A program made the position numbers and the translations under genes. DNA of 64,000 bases from NCBI GenBank assembly GCA_020637795.1, contig JACKJT010000002.1, positions 1,054,001 through 1,118,000 on the forward strand. Direction: 5' to 3'. The DNA comes from Hoeflea sp. Lineage in GTDB: Bacteria > Pseudomonadota > Alphaproteobacteria > Rhizobiales > Rhizobiaceae. The notes under the pieces were generated by a model. That model was not told where the DNA came from. It was given only the letters and a program-made list of their open reading frames with translations, and did not search any database. Positions 51,767 through 60,559 of this stretch are shown here, piece after piece (positions within the stretch are counted from its first letter, which is position 1; the number at the start of each line of letters is the position of its first letter).

Positions 51767-52249
51767 TTACCCGCGGTCGCGCAACAGCCTGGATTTGTCC
51801 CGGTTCCAGTCGCGTTCCTTCTGGCTTTCGCGCTTGTCGTGCAGCTTCTTGCCCTTTGCCAGCGCCAGCAGCAGCTTGGCCCGGCCCTTGTCATTGAAAT
51901 AGATCTTCAGCGGCACCAGCGTCATGCCGTCGCGCTGAACCGCCTGCGCCAGCCGCGCGATCTCGCGGGCCTTGAGCAGGATCTTGCGCCGCCGCCGCGG
52001 CTCATGGTTGAAGCGGTTGGCTTGCAGGTATTCCGGCACGTAGGAATTGATCAGCCACATCTCGCCGCCTTCCTCGTTGGCGTAGGATTCGGCGATGTTG
52101 GCCTTGCCTTCCCGAAGCGACTTCACTTCGGTGCCGCCCAGCACCAGGCCAGCCTCGATGGTGTCGACGATCTCGTAGTTGAAGCGCGCCTTGCGGTTTT
52201 CAGCCACGACCTTGCCGTGCTGGGATTTGTCTTCCTTTTTCGGAGCCAT
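51767..52249 (-). CDS. smpB: SsrA-binding protein SmpB
   Basis: A 160-residue tmRNA-binding protein for ribosome rescue. Segments are VVAENRKARFNYEIVDTIEAGLVLGGTEVKSLREGKANI, INSYVPEY, RRRRKILLKAREIARL and the basic C-terminal tail KKLHDKRESQKERDWNRDKSR that enters the mRNA channel. It starts 2 nt after the dapA stop. The tmRNA gene itself was not found in this window. Confidence 0.97.
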   Translation of the reverse strand: MAPKKEDKSQHGKVVAENRKARFNYEIVDTIEAGLVLGGTEVKSLREGKANIAESYANEEGGEMWLINSYVPEYLQANRFNHEPRRRRKILLKAREIARLAQAVQRDGMTLVPLKIYFNDKGRAKLLLALAKGKKLHDKRESQKERDWNRDKSRLLRDRG

Positions 52250-52251
52250 GA

Positions 52252-53133
52252 TCAGCCCGCCACGCCCGCCTGAGCAAGCGCCGCGTCAAGCAAGGCCGCA
52301 GTCCCCGGTTCAACCGTGGTCAGGGGCGAGCGTACGACATTCTTGATCAGGCCCATCTTGGCCAGGCAATACTTGGTTCCGGCCACGCCGGGCTCGTGGA
52401 AGATCGCCTTGTGCAGCGGCATCAGCCGGTCAAGCATGGTGAGTGCTGCGGCGTAATCGCCACGCAGGGTCGCTTCCTGGAACTCGACGCATTCGCGCGG
52501 CGCCACATTGGCGGTCACCGAGATGCAGCCGACGCCGCCATGCACATTGAATCCGAGCGCGGTGGGATCCTCGCCCGACAGCTGAATGAAGTCCTTGCCG
52601 CAGGCCATCCGCTGCTCGGGCACACGGGCAAGATTTCCGGTCGCATCCTTGACGCCGACGATGTTGGAGAAATCGCGGGCAAGCGCCGCCATGGTCTCCA
52701 CCGACATGTCGATCACCGAGCGCGGCGGGATGTTGTAGATGATGATCGGCAGGGTGATCGCCTCGGCCACGGCCTTGAAGTGCGCGTAAAGCCCCTTCTG
52801 CGTCGGCTTGTTGTAGTAGGGCGTGACCACCAGCACAGCGTCCGCCCCGGCCTTTTCCGCGTGAACGGCAAGTTCAATGGATTCCGCCGTGTTGTTGGAT
52901 CCAGCCCCGGCCACAACCGGAACCCGGCCCGCCGCCACTTCGACGCACAGTTCCACCACCCGCTTGTGCTCGGCATGGGTCAGCGTCGGGGATTCGCCCG
53001 TGGTGCCGACGGGAACAAGCCCGTGGCTGCCGGCCTTGATCATCCGCTCGACATGGCTCGCAAAGCCATCCTCGTCCACCGCGCCATTTTCGGTGAAAGG
53101 GGTAATGAGGGCCGGAAGGGAACCCTTGAACAT
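52252..53133 (-). CDS. dapA: 4-hydroxy-tetrahydrodipicolinate synthase
   Basis: A 293-residue TIM-barrel lyase/synthase joining pyruvate and aspartate semialdehyde for lysine and meso-diaminopimelate (peptidoglycan) synthesis. The Schiff-base lysine is K162 in VGVKDATGN, the proton-relay tyrosine is Y133 in IIYNIPPR, and GTTGES holds T44-T45. ATG 53133 has GGAG upstream. Order dapA-smpB is common in Rhizobiales. Confidence 0.96.
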   Translation of the reverse strand: MFKGSLPALITPFTENGAVDEDGFASHVERMIKAGSHGLVPVGTTGESPTLTHAEHKRVVELCVEVAAGRVPVVAGAGSNNTAESIELAVHAEKAGADAVLVVTPYYNKPTQKGLYAHFKAVAEAITLPIIIYNIPPRSVIDMSVETMAALARDFSNIVGVKDATGNLARVPEQRMACGKDFIQLSGEDPTALGFNVHGGVGCISVTANVAPRECVEFQEATLRGDYAAALTMLDRLMPLHKAIFHEPGVAGTKYCLAKMGLIKNVVRSPLTTVEPGTAALLDAALAQAGVAG

Positions 53134-53483
53134 GCTGATCTCCAAAAACTGTCACTTGACGCCCGCCGGGCGCATTCATTCACCTGTACCGCAGGCGATA
53201 CAGGAAATAACGGCGACGGAAAAGCCTTGCTCGGCGCCTCGGAGCGCTTTTGCGTTGTTTGGAGGCCGTAAACCGCCAATTCGACAGACCTGCCGCAGAT
53301 TATCCGCAATTGTGGCGCAACAGTGCAACCGGGTGAAGCCGATAAGCTTTCCTCAACTCTTGCTTCACGGGCTTCTGGTAGCGCAAGGTAAGTGTTTGAG
53401 AATACCGGATCATCGCTCGGGGCGCGCGCGCGAGGTGGTTCGTTGACGGCAGACGGGGTTATCAAATCGGACAGAAGGCCATA
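53134..53483. other. Divergent intergenic region between dapA and slt (350 nt)
   Basis: This should hold both promoters. A GC-run GGGGCGCGCGCGCGAGG lies near 53417-53433. No gene, clear hairpin terminator or recognised operator was seen. Confidence 0.4.
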
Positions 53484-55535
53484 ATGCCGAAAACCGCTCT
53501 CGCGACACTGATCGTGCTTTCCACCGTGCTGGTCGGCATCACCTCCGCCGCGCCGCTGCCTTCCGGTTCGATCCCCCTGCCCGTGCCAAGGCCCGACACG
53601 GTCACTGCCGACACCACCAGCCCGTCTTCCACATCAACGGACACGGCCTTGCCGGCAAGCCGCGGACTCAAATCCGGCCTGCAGGCGCTTGGCGACCGGG
53701 ATACAGGCCTTGCCCGCGCGATCCGTGATGCGATGCCGCCCAGTACGCTTGACCGTCACATCCTGACCTGGGCGATTGCCCTGTCGGGCCTGGAAGGCGT
53801 GCCGGCGGCGGAAATTGCCGATGCGAAAGCCGAACTGAAGGGCTGGCCCGGCCTCGCATCGCTTCCGCGCCTTTATGAGAACGCCCTGTTCCACGAAAAG
53901 CCGTCGGCACAGCAGGCACTCGCCGCCTTTGGCGACAAGCAGCCCGAAACGCCCAGGGGCGCCATCACTCTTGTCAGGGCTTTAATGGAGAGCGGCGACA
54001 CCAAACGCGCACGCGCCATTGCCACGAGCTTCTGGCGCACGGAGCTCATGCAGGACCGGGACGCGGACATCTTCCTGAGCGAGTTCGACAGCCTGCTCAC
54101 CAAGGCGGATCATTTCCGCCGGATGGAAATGCTGCTCTACCGCGATCGCGTCAGTGACGCCAAGCCCATTTCCAGGAAGGCCGAAGCCCAGTCGCTCTAC
54201 CGTGCCTGGGCCGCCGTGATCCGCAATCCGGCCAAAGCCACAGCCGCGATCAAGGCCGTCGACCGGTCCTGGCACGACACGCCGGCCTATCTCTACCTGC
54301 GCATTCGCCAGCTGCGCGAACTCGATCGCAACAAGCAGGCCGCGGCCCTTCTTGCCAAAATGCCCCGGGACCCCACCCTGCTGGTCGACCCGGATGAGTG
54401 GTGGGTGGAAGCGCGCGTGGTCAGCCGTGGCTTGTACGAGAAAGGCGACGCCAAGGGGGCCTACAAGCTTGCGGCAGCCCATCTCGCACAGGGCCCCGAA
54501 GCCGTCGCCGAGGCCGAATTTCACGCAGGCTGGTACGCGCTGAGGGGACTGAAGGACGCCAAGACCGCCGCCAGGCACTTTTCCGCCATCCTGGCCGTGG
54601 CCAGCGGCCAGATCTCGACCGCCCGCGCCCACTACTGGCTGGGCCGCGCGGCGGAAGCCGGAGCCGGCAGCAAGCCGGCCGAGCATTACGCCCGGGCGGC
54701 GAACTACCCCTCGACATTCTACGGGCAGCTCGCCAGCGCCAAACTCGACCGCAAGTCGCTTGCGATCACCTACCCGCAGCCATCCGCGCAGGACCGCGCC
54801 AGGTTTGCGGGACGGGAAGCCGTGCAGGCCATCCGCAAGCTGGAAGACACCGGCATGCAGTGGCGGGCCGATATCCTCTACCGCGCCCTTGCCGCCGAAC
54901 TCGACAGTCCGGGCGAACTGGCCATTCTCGCGGCGATGGCGGAAAAGCGCGGCGAGCACCAGATATCGTTGCAGGTCGGAAAGGTCGCCTGGAACCGCGG
55001 CCTTGATGTGGCAGCGCTCGCCTATCCGCTCGGCGCGGTCCCGGCCGGCGCCAACATCAACGGATCCGGCAAGGCGCTGGCCTATTCGATCGCCCGCCAG
55101 GAAAGCGCGTTCAACAAGGCCGCAATCTCCCCGGCCAATGCCCGCGGGCTGCTGCAGATCCTGCCCGGAACGGCCAAGGCCGTGGCAGCCCGCCATGGTC
55201 TGCCCTATTCGAAAGATCGCCTGACAAGCGACGCCGGATACAATGCGACCCTGGGCGCCCATTTTCTCGGCGAACAGATCAGCGAGTTCGGCGGGTCCTA
55301 CATCCTGACCTTTATCGCCTACAATGCCGGCCCGAGCCGGGTGCCGCAGTGGATCAAGCGCTTTGGCGATCCGCGCGGGCGGCCGCTTGACGAGGTCATC
55401 GACTGGATCGAGATGATCCCGTTCACCGAAACCCGTCATTACGTGCAGCGCGTCATGGAAAACTACCAGATCTACAAGGTCCGGCTCGGCCAGCCAGGCA
55501 ACATCGAGACCGATCTCAGGTTCGGCCGCCGATGA
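53484..55535 (+). CDS. slt: Soluble lytic murein transglycosylase
   Basis: A 683-residue periplasmic enzyme with a signal peptide (MPKTALATLIVLSTVLVGITSA), a Pro-rich linker (about 24-60), a long alpha-superhelical U-domain (about 65-500) and a C-terminal lysozyme-like domain. The domain has SIARQESAFNKAAISPANARGLLQILPGTA with catalytic Glu near residue 540, then GAHFLGEQISEFGGSYILTFIAYNAGPSRVPQWI. It cleaves peptidoglycan glycan strands to 1,6-anhydro ends. It faces dapA across the intergenic region. Confidence 0.94.
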   Translation: MPKTALATLIVLSTVLVGITSAAPLPSGSIPLPVPRPDTVTADTTSPSSTSTDTALPASRGLKSGLQALGDRDTGLARAIRDAMPPSTLDRHILTWAIALSGLEGVPAAEIADAKAELKGWPGLASLPRLYENALFHEKPSAQQALAAFGDKQPETPRGAITLVRALMESGDTKRARAIATSFWRTELMQDRDADIFLSEFDSLLTKADHFRRMEMLLYRDRVSDAKPISRKAEAQSLYRAWAAVIRNPAKATAAIKAVDRSWHDTPAYLYLRIRQLRELDRNKQAAALLAKMPRDPTLLVDPDEWWVEARVVSRGLYEKGDAKGAYKLAAAHLAQGPEAVAEAEFHAGWYALRGLKDAKTAARHFSAILAVASGQISTARAHYWLGRAAEAGAGSKPAEHYARAANYPSTFYGQLASAKLDRKSLAITYPQPSAQDRARFAGREAVQAIRKLEDTGMQWRADILYRALAAELDSPGELAILAAMAEKRGEHQISLQVGKVAWNRGLDVAALAYPLGAVPAGANINGSGKALAYSIARQESAFNKAAISPANARGLLQILPGTAKAVAARHGLPYSKDRLTSDAGYNATLGAHFLGEQISEFGGSYILTFIAYNAGPSRVPQWIKRFGDPRGRPLDEVIDWIEMIPFTETRHYVQRVMENYQIYKVRLGQPGNIETDLRFGRR

Positions 55536-55611
55536 GACCTGTCGCATCGCAGCGAAAATAGGTTATAGGCTTGATCCTGAAGCGAAACCGACGAAGAGCA
55601 GGATCTGACCC

Positions 55612-56565
55612 ATGGCCAACGGGAAATCTGGAGCGAACGAAAACTCTGGCGCTGCCGGCACGATGGAACACGACGGACATGAGAGCGTGTTTTTCTCCGC
55701 CAGCGACGGCCTTCGGTTGCACGCCGCCGATTACGGCCGCCACAATCCCGCCACCCGGGATCGCCTGCCTGTCGTCTGCCTGCCAGGCCTGACCCGCAAC
55801 ACAAGGGACTTCGACGATCTGGCCCGGCTGCTGTCGACCGACCCGAAAGCGCCCCGGCGTGTGGTCAGCTTCGATTACCGCGGACGCGGGCGCTCCGGCT
55901 GGGACAAGGATCCCGCGCGCTACACCATCGTTGTCGAGGCCGAAGATGTGCTCAGCGGCATGGCCGCACTCGGGATCGAGCACGCGATCTTCGTCGGCAC
56001 CTCGCGCGGCGGACTGATCATGCATGTTCTGGCCGCCATGCGCCCCGGGGTCATGGCCGCAGGCGTTCTCAACGACATCGGGCCGGTGATCGAGGGCGCG
56101 GGCCTGGCCCAGATCAAGGCCTATCTGTCGCGGATGCCACAGCCGAAAAGCTGGGCGGATGCCGCGCAGATCCTGGCCGAAGCCCATTCGAAGAGCTTCC
56201 CGGTCCTCACCGAGGCGGACTGGATGGATTTCGCCCGCGCCATCTACGTGGAAAAGGACGGCAAGCTCGTGGCCGACTTCGATCCGGCGCTGCTTCACGG
56301 CCTCGCCGGGGTCGATCTCAGCACGCCCCTGCCAACTCTATGGCCGCAATTCGAGGGGCTGGGCGGCATGCCGCTCCTGGCGTTGCGTGGGGAACACTCC
56401 ACATTGCTCTCGTCCGAGACGCTGATCGAAATGAAGAACCGCGTCCCTTCGCTCCAGACGGAAACGATCCGGGGACACGGTCACGCCCCGATCCTACACC
56501 TGTCGGGCATTCCCGATATCCTGACGAAGTTCTTCGCCTCCGTCGACAAGCAACACCGCCACTGA
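55612..56565 (+). CDS. Alpha/beta hydrolase
   Basis: A 317-residue hydrolase. The fold elements are VVCLPGLTRNTRDFDDLARLL (oxyanion region), VVSFDYRGRGRSGWD, the nucleophile elbow FVGTSRGGLIMH (Ser near residue 131), a late acid in PLLALRGEHSTLLS, and the histidine in RGHGHAPIL. The N-terminal ~20 residues are a Gly/Asn/Ser-rich extension before the first strand. The substrate is unknown; the cap region (about 155-230) is long. It starts 76 nt after slt and may share its transcript. Confidence 0.87.
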   Translation: MANGKSGANENSGAAGTMEHDGHESVFFSASDGLRLHAADYGRHNPATRDRLPVVCLPGLTRNTRDFDDLARLLSTDPKAPRRVVSFDYRGRGRSGWDKDPARYTIVVEAEDVLSGMAALGIEHAIFVGTSRGGLIMHVLAAMRPGVMAAGVLNDIGPVIEGAGLAQIKAYLSRMPQPKSWADAAQILAEAHSKSFPVLTEADWMDFARAIYVEKDGKLVADFDPALLHGLAGVDLSTPLPTLWPQFEGLGGMPLLALRGEHSTLLSSETLIEMKNRVPSLQTETIRGHGHAPILHLSGIPDILTKFFASVDKQHRH

Positions 56566-56613
56566 ACGGCTAGCGCCCGCTGCGACGCGAATTGCGGAAA
56601 GCGACGGCGGCTT

Positions 56614-57390
56614 CTATGTCTTGCCGCCGCGCTTGGGTTTGGCATCGGCCGAACTGGCGACTTCGCCCTTGGCGACGCGCTTGGCGAAATCCGTCGAACC
56701 GCCCTTGGCCAGGATCTTCGCCTGGCTCACCCATTGCTCCCGTTCGATGCGGCCGGCAAACGACAATTGCTCGGCGAACTCTGCCTGCTGCTTCTTGGTC
56801 CAGGCCGCAATCTGCGCGAAACTGTTGATTCCCGCAGCGTTCAACTTGGCTTCAATCTGCGGGCCTATCCCCTTGATTTGCTTAAGATTATCAGGAGAAG
56901 AAGCCGCTGCGGGACTGGTCTTTTGTGCCTTCGGTTTCGCCGCTGCCGGTTTGGTGTCCACCGGTTTTCCAGCCTTTGCCTTCGCAGGCTGGGCGCTTGT
57001 TGCGCGCGTCCTGGAAGCCGTGGCCTTCGGCGCCGCCGACTTGCTCGCCCGCGATTTGGCAGCTTTTGGTTTGGATGCCTTCCTGGCCACGGGAGGGGTC
57101 GCAACGGCCGGAGTGGCGGCAGCCACGGATGCCGGTTTCTCCGTCGCTTGCGGTTGCGAAGCTAGGGCCGACGGTGGTTGCGGGGTGGTTTCAGGCTCGT
57201 AATGCGGTATTGGCGCCGCAAGTTCCCCGGCAGTCACGGTCCTCGCCGCACCTTCATGGGTGACGGCTGCCGCGGCGCCCGAATGATGCCGCGAACCGCC
57301 CAGCCGGCCCTTAAGCCAGCATCCGAACAGGCATCCCAAGCCAAACGCGACGGCCATGAAAACCGCAACCTGCAAAACAAACATGGTCAT
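56614..57390 (-). CDS. Membrane-anchored protein with C-terminal HhH domain
   Basis: A 258-residue protein. A single N-terminal span (MTMFVLQVAVFMAVAFGLGCLFGCW) leads into a long Ala/Pro/Lys-rich linker (about 75-165) resembling histone-H1-like tails. A C-terminal helix-hairpin-helix-type domain follows with NLKQIKGIGPQIEAKLNAAGINSFAQIAAWT and FAGRIEREQWVSQAKILAKG. HhH domains bind DNA or serve as protein modules. GGGGGAG precedes the ATG. It is the third gene after the OmpA/BON protein and a 32-residue peptide, in one direction. Confidence 0.8.
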   Translation of the reverse strand: MTMFVLQVAVFMAVAFGLGCLFGCWLKGRLGGSRHHSGAAAAVTHEGAARTVTAGELAAPIPHYEPETTPQPPSALASQPQATEKPASVAAATPAVATPPVARKASKPKAAKSRASKSAAPKATASRTRATSAQPAKAKAGKPVDTKPAAAKPKAQKTSPAAASSPDNLKQIKGIGPQIEAKLNAAGINSFAQIAAWTKKQQAEFAEQLSFAGRIEREQWVSQAKILAKGGSTDFAKRVAKGEVASSADAKPKRGGKT

Positions 57391-57421
57391 CTCTCCCCCT
57401 CCAGATCAGGTGTCGCCGCAC

Positions 57422-57520
57422 TCAACTGCGCACGCGGCCACAGGTCTTCCATCCCACAAGCCCGCCAACGACAAACGCCACCAGCAGCCAAAACCAAAGA
57501 TGTGTGAACATGTACCACAT
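57422..57520 (-). CDS. Small membrane peptide (32 aa)
   Basis: A 32-residue frame reading MWYMFTHLWFWLLVAFVVGG and then LVGWKTCGRVRS: one aromatic-rich transmembrane helix with a basic tail and one cysteine. GGAGGG lies 4-5 nt before the ATG, a strong ribosome-binding site. It lies 26 nt after the OmpA/BON stop and 31 nt before the HhH gene, so the three should be co-transcribed. The size is below usual annotation limits. Confidence 0.62.
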   Translation of the reverse strand: MWYMFTHLWFWLLVAFVVGGLVGWKTCGRVRS

Positions 57521-57546
57521 TAGTCCCTCCATGGGCCGGTGGCCCG

Positions 57547-59313
57547 TCAGTTGAGGACGCGAAACTCGATCCGGCGGTTTGCCGCCTTGCCCTCGTCCGT
57601 TTCATTGCTTGCGAGCGGACGGCTTTCACCATGACCAACGGCGACCAGCCGGTCCGCCGCGATCCCCGCTGCCGTCATGAAGTCGACCACCGCCCTGGCC
57701 CGCCGGTCGGACAAGGCCAGGTTGTCGGCTTCCGAGCCATCCGAATCCGTGTGGCCGGATATTTCCAGGCGGGTCTGGCCACATTTTTGTGCGATCCGCG
57801 CAATCCGGTCAAGGAACCCATAGGAATGGTCCTGAATGGCCGCCTCACCGGTCTCGAACAGGATGATGTTTGAGGCCGTCAGCCGGTTGAGCTCCGCCTG
57901 GCAGGCTTCGGGGTTCAGTTCATCTCCCCTGTCGTTGCCGGGCGATACTGCTGATTCACCGGAAAATCCTGCCGGAAGCTCCTCGGCCATCAAGCGGGCA
58001 ACCTGCCGCGAGCCCGCCTCGTTGAGCGCGGACCCGCTGATTGAAACCGTCCCGTCTGCGATGCTGGCTTCGGCTTCGTCAAGCCGGCTCAGCGCCTGAA
58101 GCGCTGTGATGGCGGCCTCCTCGAAGCCGTCAGGGGCGCCCGGAGCAATCTCGAGCCCATCGTTTATCTCGATGGAGCCGAATTTCAGGCGGGCCAGTTC
58201 GATAACCCGGGTGCGGAAGGCCTCATCGGGAACAAACCCGCGGAGTTCAAGTTCCGATCCGCTCAGCCGCGCCGTCCACGCATACGGCGCCCCATGCGCC
58301 AGCCCGAGGTCCGCGGTTCCAAGCGTCAGGCCGCCCTGCAGCCTGTTCGACAGAATATCCTGAATGTCGCGAAACGCCTCCACATCGCTTGCCTCACCGG
58401 AAAGATCGAGCCTGCCTTGCGTGACGGTGACGGTTCCGGCGGTCATCTTGCCCAGCACGGACAGCGCAGTTTCGGAGGCTGCCATCCAGTCGACACCCTC
58501 GGGTACGCCGCTGGCAAACTGCATCCGGTCGTCCGCCCCCAGATCCCCGCCGATCGAACCGGCGCGCGCCATGATCGTTTCGCGGGTCCCCTCATCCGGC
58601 ACGTAGCCGCTGACGACAACCCCGTCCGCGGCCTTCGTGGCAGACCAGGAATACTCTCCGGTCGCAGCTGCGGGTGTAATCTCGACAGAGCTCACGATCC
58701 CGGCCGACGGAGGCACCAGCGACAGCGCTGCAAGCGCAGCCTCGTGATCGTCGGGATTGAGCGCCTGCCCGGTGATATGCATCGTACGGTCCGTAATCGT
58801 CATCGACCCGGTTGAGAACCGAGAAAACACGGACAATCCATAGCCGGCGAGCGAAACCAGGCCTGTCGGCGCGCCGCGTGCGAGGTTCATCTGGTCGGAC
58901 AGCGCGATGCCCGGCAGCAGTCCGGTCAGCGCGGAGATGATGTCGGCGCGTGCGCTTTCATTGGGAACAAATCCGCTCAGGACGATGCCGTTGGGCGTTT
59001 TCTCCGCGGACAACCGGTAGGGCTTCTCCTCGGGCAACAGAACCGAAGCGTCACTGACATCGCGTACGCCATAAATATCGCGCGCAATGGACAGAGCGTC
59101 CTTACGGCTCTCTTCGTCCGGCGCCAGGCCGGTCAGGGTGAGATCGCGACCCTTAATCAGCACCTGCGCCCAGGTGTGATCGGTCCGCAGCGCCGACATT
59201 GTGCGTGATTGCAGGTCCGCCTCGATCGAGCCGGCAGTGAACCAGATCGCCAGCGCCGACAGACACGCCACCGCAGCCAGACCGGGCCAAATCCAAAGCT
59301 TGATGTTTTGCAT
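57547..59313 (-). CDS. BON/OmpA-domain envelope protein with three internal repeats
   Basis: A 588-residue protein with one N-terminal span (about residues 8-27), a BON-like unit (VLIKGRDLTLTGLAPDEESR), and three repeats of about 122 residues starting near 99, 221 and 344. Each repeat opens with an aromatic strand and a [GY]FVP-[DN]E-xxR motif (SGFVPNESAR, SGYVPDEGTR, RGFVPDEAFR). A C-terminal OmpA domain (about 478-588) has ILFETGEAAIQ and ISGHTDSDGSEADNLALSDRRARAVV, which binds peptidoglycan. It would tether the inner membrane to the cell wall. It heads an operon with the small peptide and the HhH protein. Confidence 0.85.
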   Translation of the reverse strand: MQNIKLWIWPGLAAVACLSALAIWFTAGSIEADLQSRTMSALRTDHTWAQVLIKGRDLTLTGLAPDEESRKDALSIARDIYGVRDVSDASVLLPEEKPYRLSAEKTPNGIVLSGFVPNESARADIISALTGLLPGIALSDQMNLARGAPTGLVSLAGYGLSVFSRFSTGSMTITDRTMHITGQALNPDDHEAALAALSLVPPSAGIVSSVEITPAAATGEYSWSATKAADGVVVSGYVPDEGTRETIMARAGSIGGDLGADDRMQFASGVPEGVDWMAASETALSVLGKMTAGTVTVTQGRLDLSGEASDVEAFRDIQDILSNRLQGGLTLGTADLGLAHGAPYAWTARLSGSELELRGFVPDEAFRTRVIELARLKFGSIEINDGLEIAPGAPDGFEEAAITALQALSRLDEAEASIADGTVSISGSALNEAGSRQVARLMAEELPAGFSGESAVSPGNDRGDELNPEACQAELNRLTASNIILFETGEAAIQDHSYGFLDRIARIAQKCGQTRLEISGHTDSDGSEADNLALSDRRARAVVDFMTAAGIAADRLVAVGHGESRPLASNETDEGKAANRRIEFRVLN

Positions 59314-59440
59314 GAAATCTCCGCCAGACCTTTGCCGAAGGCAAGCCTATCACCGCTGCCCGAGCGAGGCCAAGCCTAAAGCGGAACGGGCCTCGACCCC
59401 ACGCATTGGCGAAACGCGACATGCCTGAAATTCAGGCACG

Positions 59441-59470
59441 AAAAAACCCGGCAGCCAAAGCTGCCGGGTT
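59441..59470 (-). terminator. Strong terminator of the porin gene
   Basis: On the minus strand the stem arms AACCCGGCAGC and GCTGCCGGGTT (59445-59470, perfect 11 bp, 4-nt loop) are followed by a T-run (A-run 59441-59446 on the plus strand), 24 nt after the porin stop. Confidence 0.9.
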
Positions 59471-59494
59471 CCATCAGATCAAACCGAGGTTTGA

Positions 59495-60559
59495 TTAGAA
59501 CGAACGACGGACCCAGACGAAGCCGTCTGCAGTGTTGGTCTTCACGCCTGCAATGGTCTTCTGCTGGCCCCAGTGACCTTCGAGACGAACGTTGAAGTTC
59601 GTGACCGGGGTCCAGGACAGAGCGCCTTCCAGGACGTGTGCGTGCTTGACGGTACCGCCCTTGGCAGCCGAGAAGCCGTCGAGGTACTGGTAGCCGACTT
59701 CCATGCCGAGGGTGTCGGTCAGGCTCTGGGTGTAGCCAATGCCAGCAGACCAGTTAGCTGTTTCGGTCGAACCAGCTGCACGGCCAGGCATCGGAAGGCC
59801 GTATGCGGTGTTGCCGACCTTGTTGTTGTAGAAACCACCAACGCGGAGGGTACCGCCGGTTGCTGCAACGTCGAGCTGGACAATGCCCTTCACGCCAACT
59901 GCCTTGGCAGTTTCGTCGTAGCCGAGGTGCACGGCAGCGCCGCCCCAACCCTGGGTGAAGCCGAGGATACCGACAACGTCAGGAGTCCAGTTGGTGTTGT
60001 TTGCATCGTGCTCGAGAACCAGAGCAGCGTACCAAGCGCCCGCATCGTAGCGGTAACCGATCTGCTGAACCTGGTGGTAGCCGTACACGCCACCGTTATC
60101 GGTGGAGATGATGCCCCAGTTGCCGACGCCGCCGCCCCAGAGAGCTGCGAATGCCGATTCGGTGTAGCCCATGAACAGGCCGCCGAGCTGGATCATGGCC
60201 TGGTCGGTGACCTGTGCAACGTCTGCGTTGGCGCCGCCCGAGTTCGACTGCATGCGGATGTAACCGCGCAGGGTGCCCAGTTCAGTTTCCGAACGAGCGT
60301 CGAAGTTGACGCGGGTACGGGTGTTCTGCTGGTAGCCGTTGGTGCCCTTGGTTGCAGTCACGCGGAAGCGGACATAACCGTCGATCTTCAGGCAGGTTTC
60401 GGTGCCCGGGATGTAGAAGAAGCCGGTGCCGAAAGCGTCGCAAACGCGGACGTATTCAACGGGCTCGGGCTCAGCTGCAACGATAGCGTCTGCAGCGCGT
60501 GCGCCGGAAACAGCAACGAGAGCTGCTGCGGAGCCGATGAGAAGGCTCTTAATGTTCAT
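59495..60559 (-). CDS. Outer-membrane porin (alphaproteobacterial Omp2/RopA type)
   Basis: A 354-residue trimeric-porin-like protein with a signal peptide (MNIKSLLIGSAAALVAVSGARA, cleavage after ARA). The mature N-terminus has ADAIVAAEPEPVEYVRVCDAFGTGFFYIPGTETCLKIDGYVRFRV, the conserved two-cysteine start of this family, then amphipathic beta-strands ending in aromatic VWVRRSF. Codon use is strongly biased to a few codons, as in very highly expressed genes. GGAGG precedes the ATG at good distance, and a very strong terminator follows. It is the general diffusion porin. Confidence 0.95.
   Translation of the reverse strand: MNIKSLLIGSAAALVAVSGARAADAIVAAEPEPVEYVRVCDAFGTGFFYIPGTETCLKIDGYVRFRVTATKGTNGYQQNTRTRVNFDARSETELGTLRGYIRMQSNSGGANADVAQVTDQAMIQLGGLFMGYTESAFAALWGGGVGNWGIISTDNGGVYGYHQVQQIGYRYDAGAWYAALVLEHDANNTNWTPDVVGILGFTQGWGGAAVHLGYDETAKAVGVKGIVQLDVAATGGTLRVGGFYNNKVGNTAYGLPMPGRAAGSTETANWSAGIGYTQSLTDTLGMEVGYQYLDGFSAAKGGTVKHAHVLEGALSWTPVTNFNVRLEGHWGQQKTIAGVKTNTADGFVWVRRSF

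Noticed and set aside
51755..53483. tmRNA (ssrA) near smpB
   Set aside because: No tRNA-Ala-like ends or tag-coding sequence was seen near smpB or dapA; alphaproteobacterial tmRNA is permuted and is probably elsewhere.
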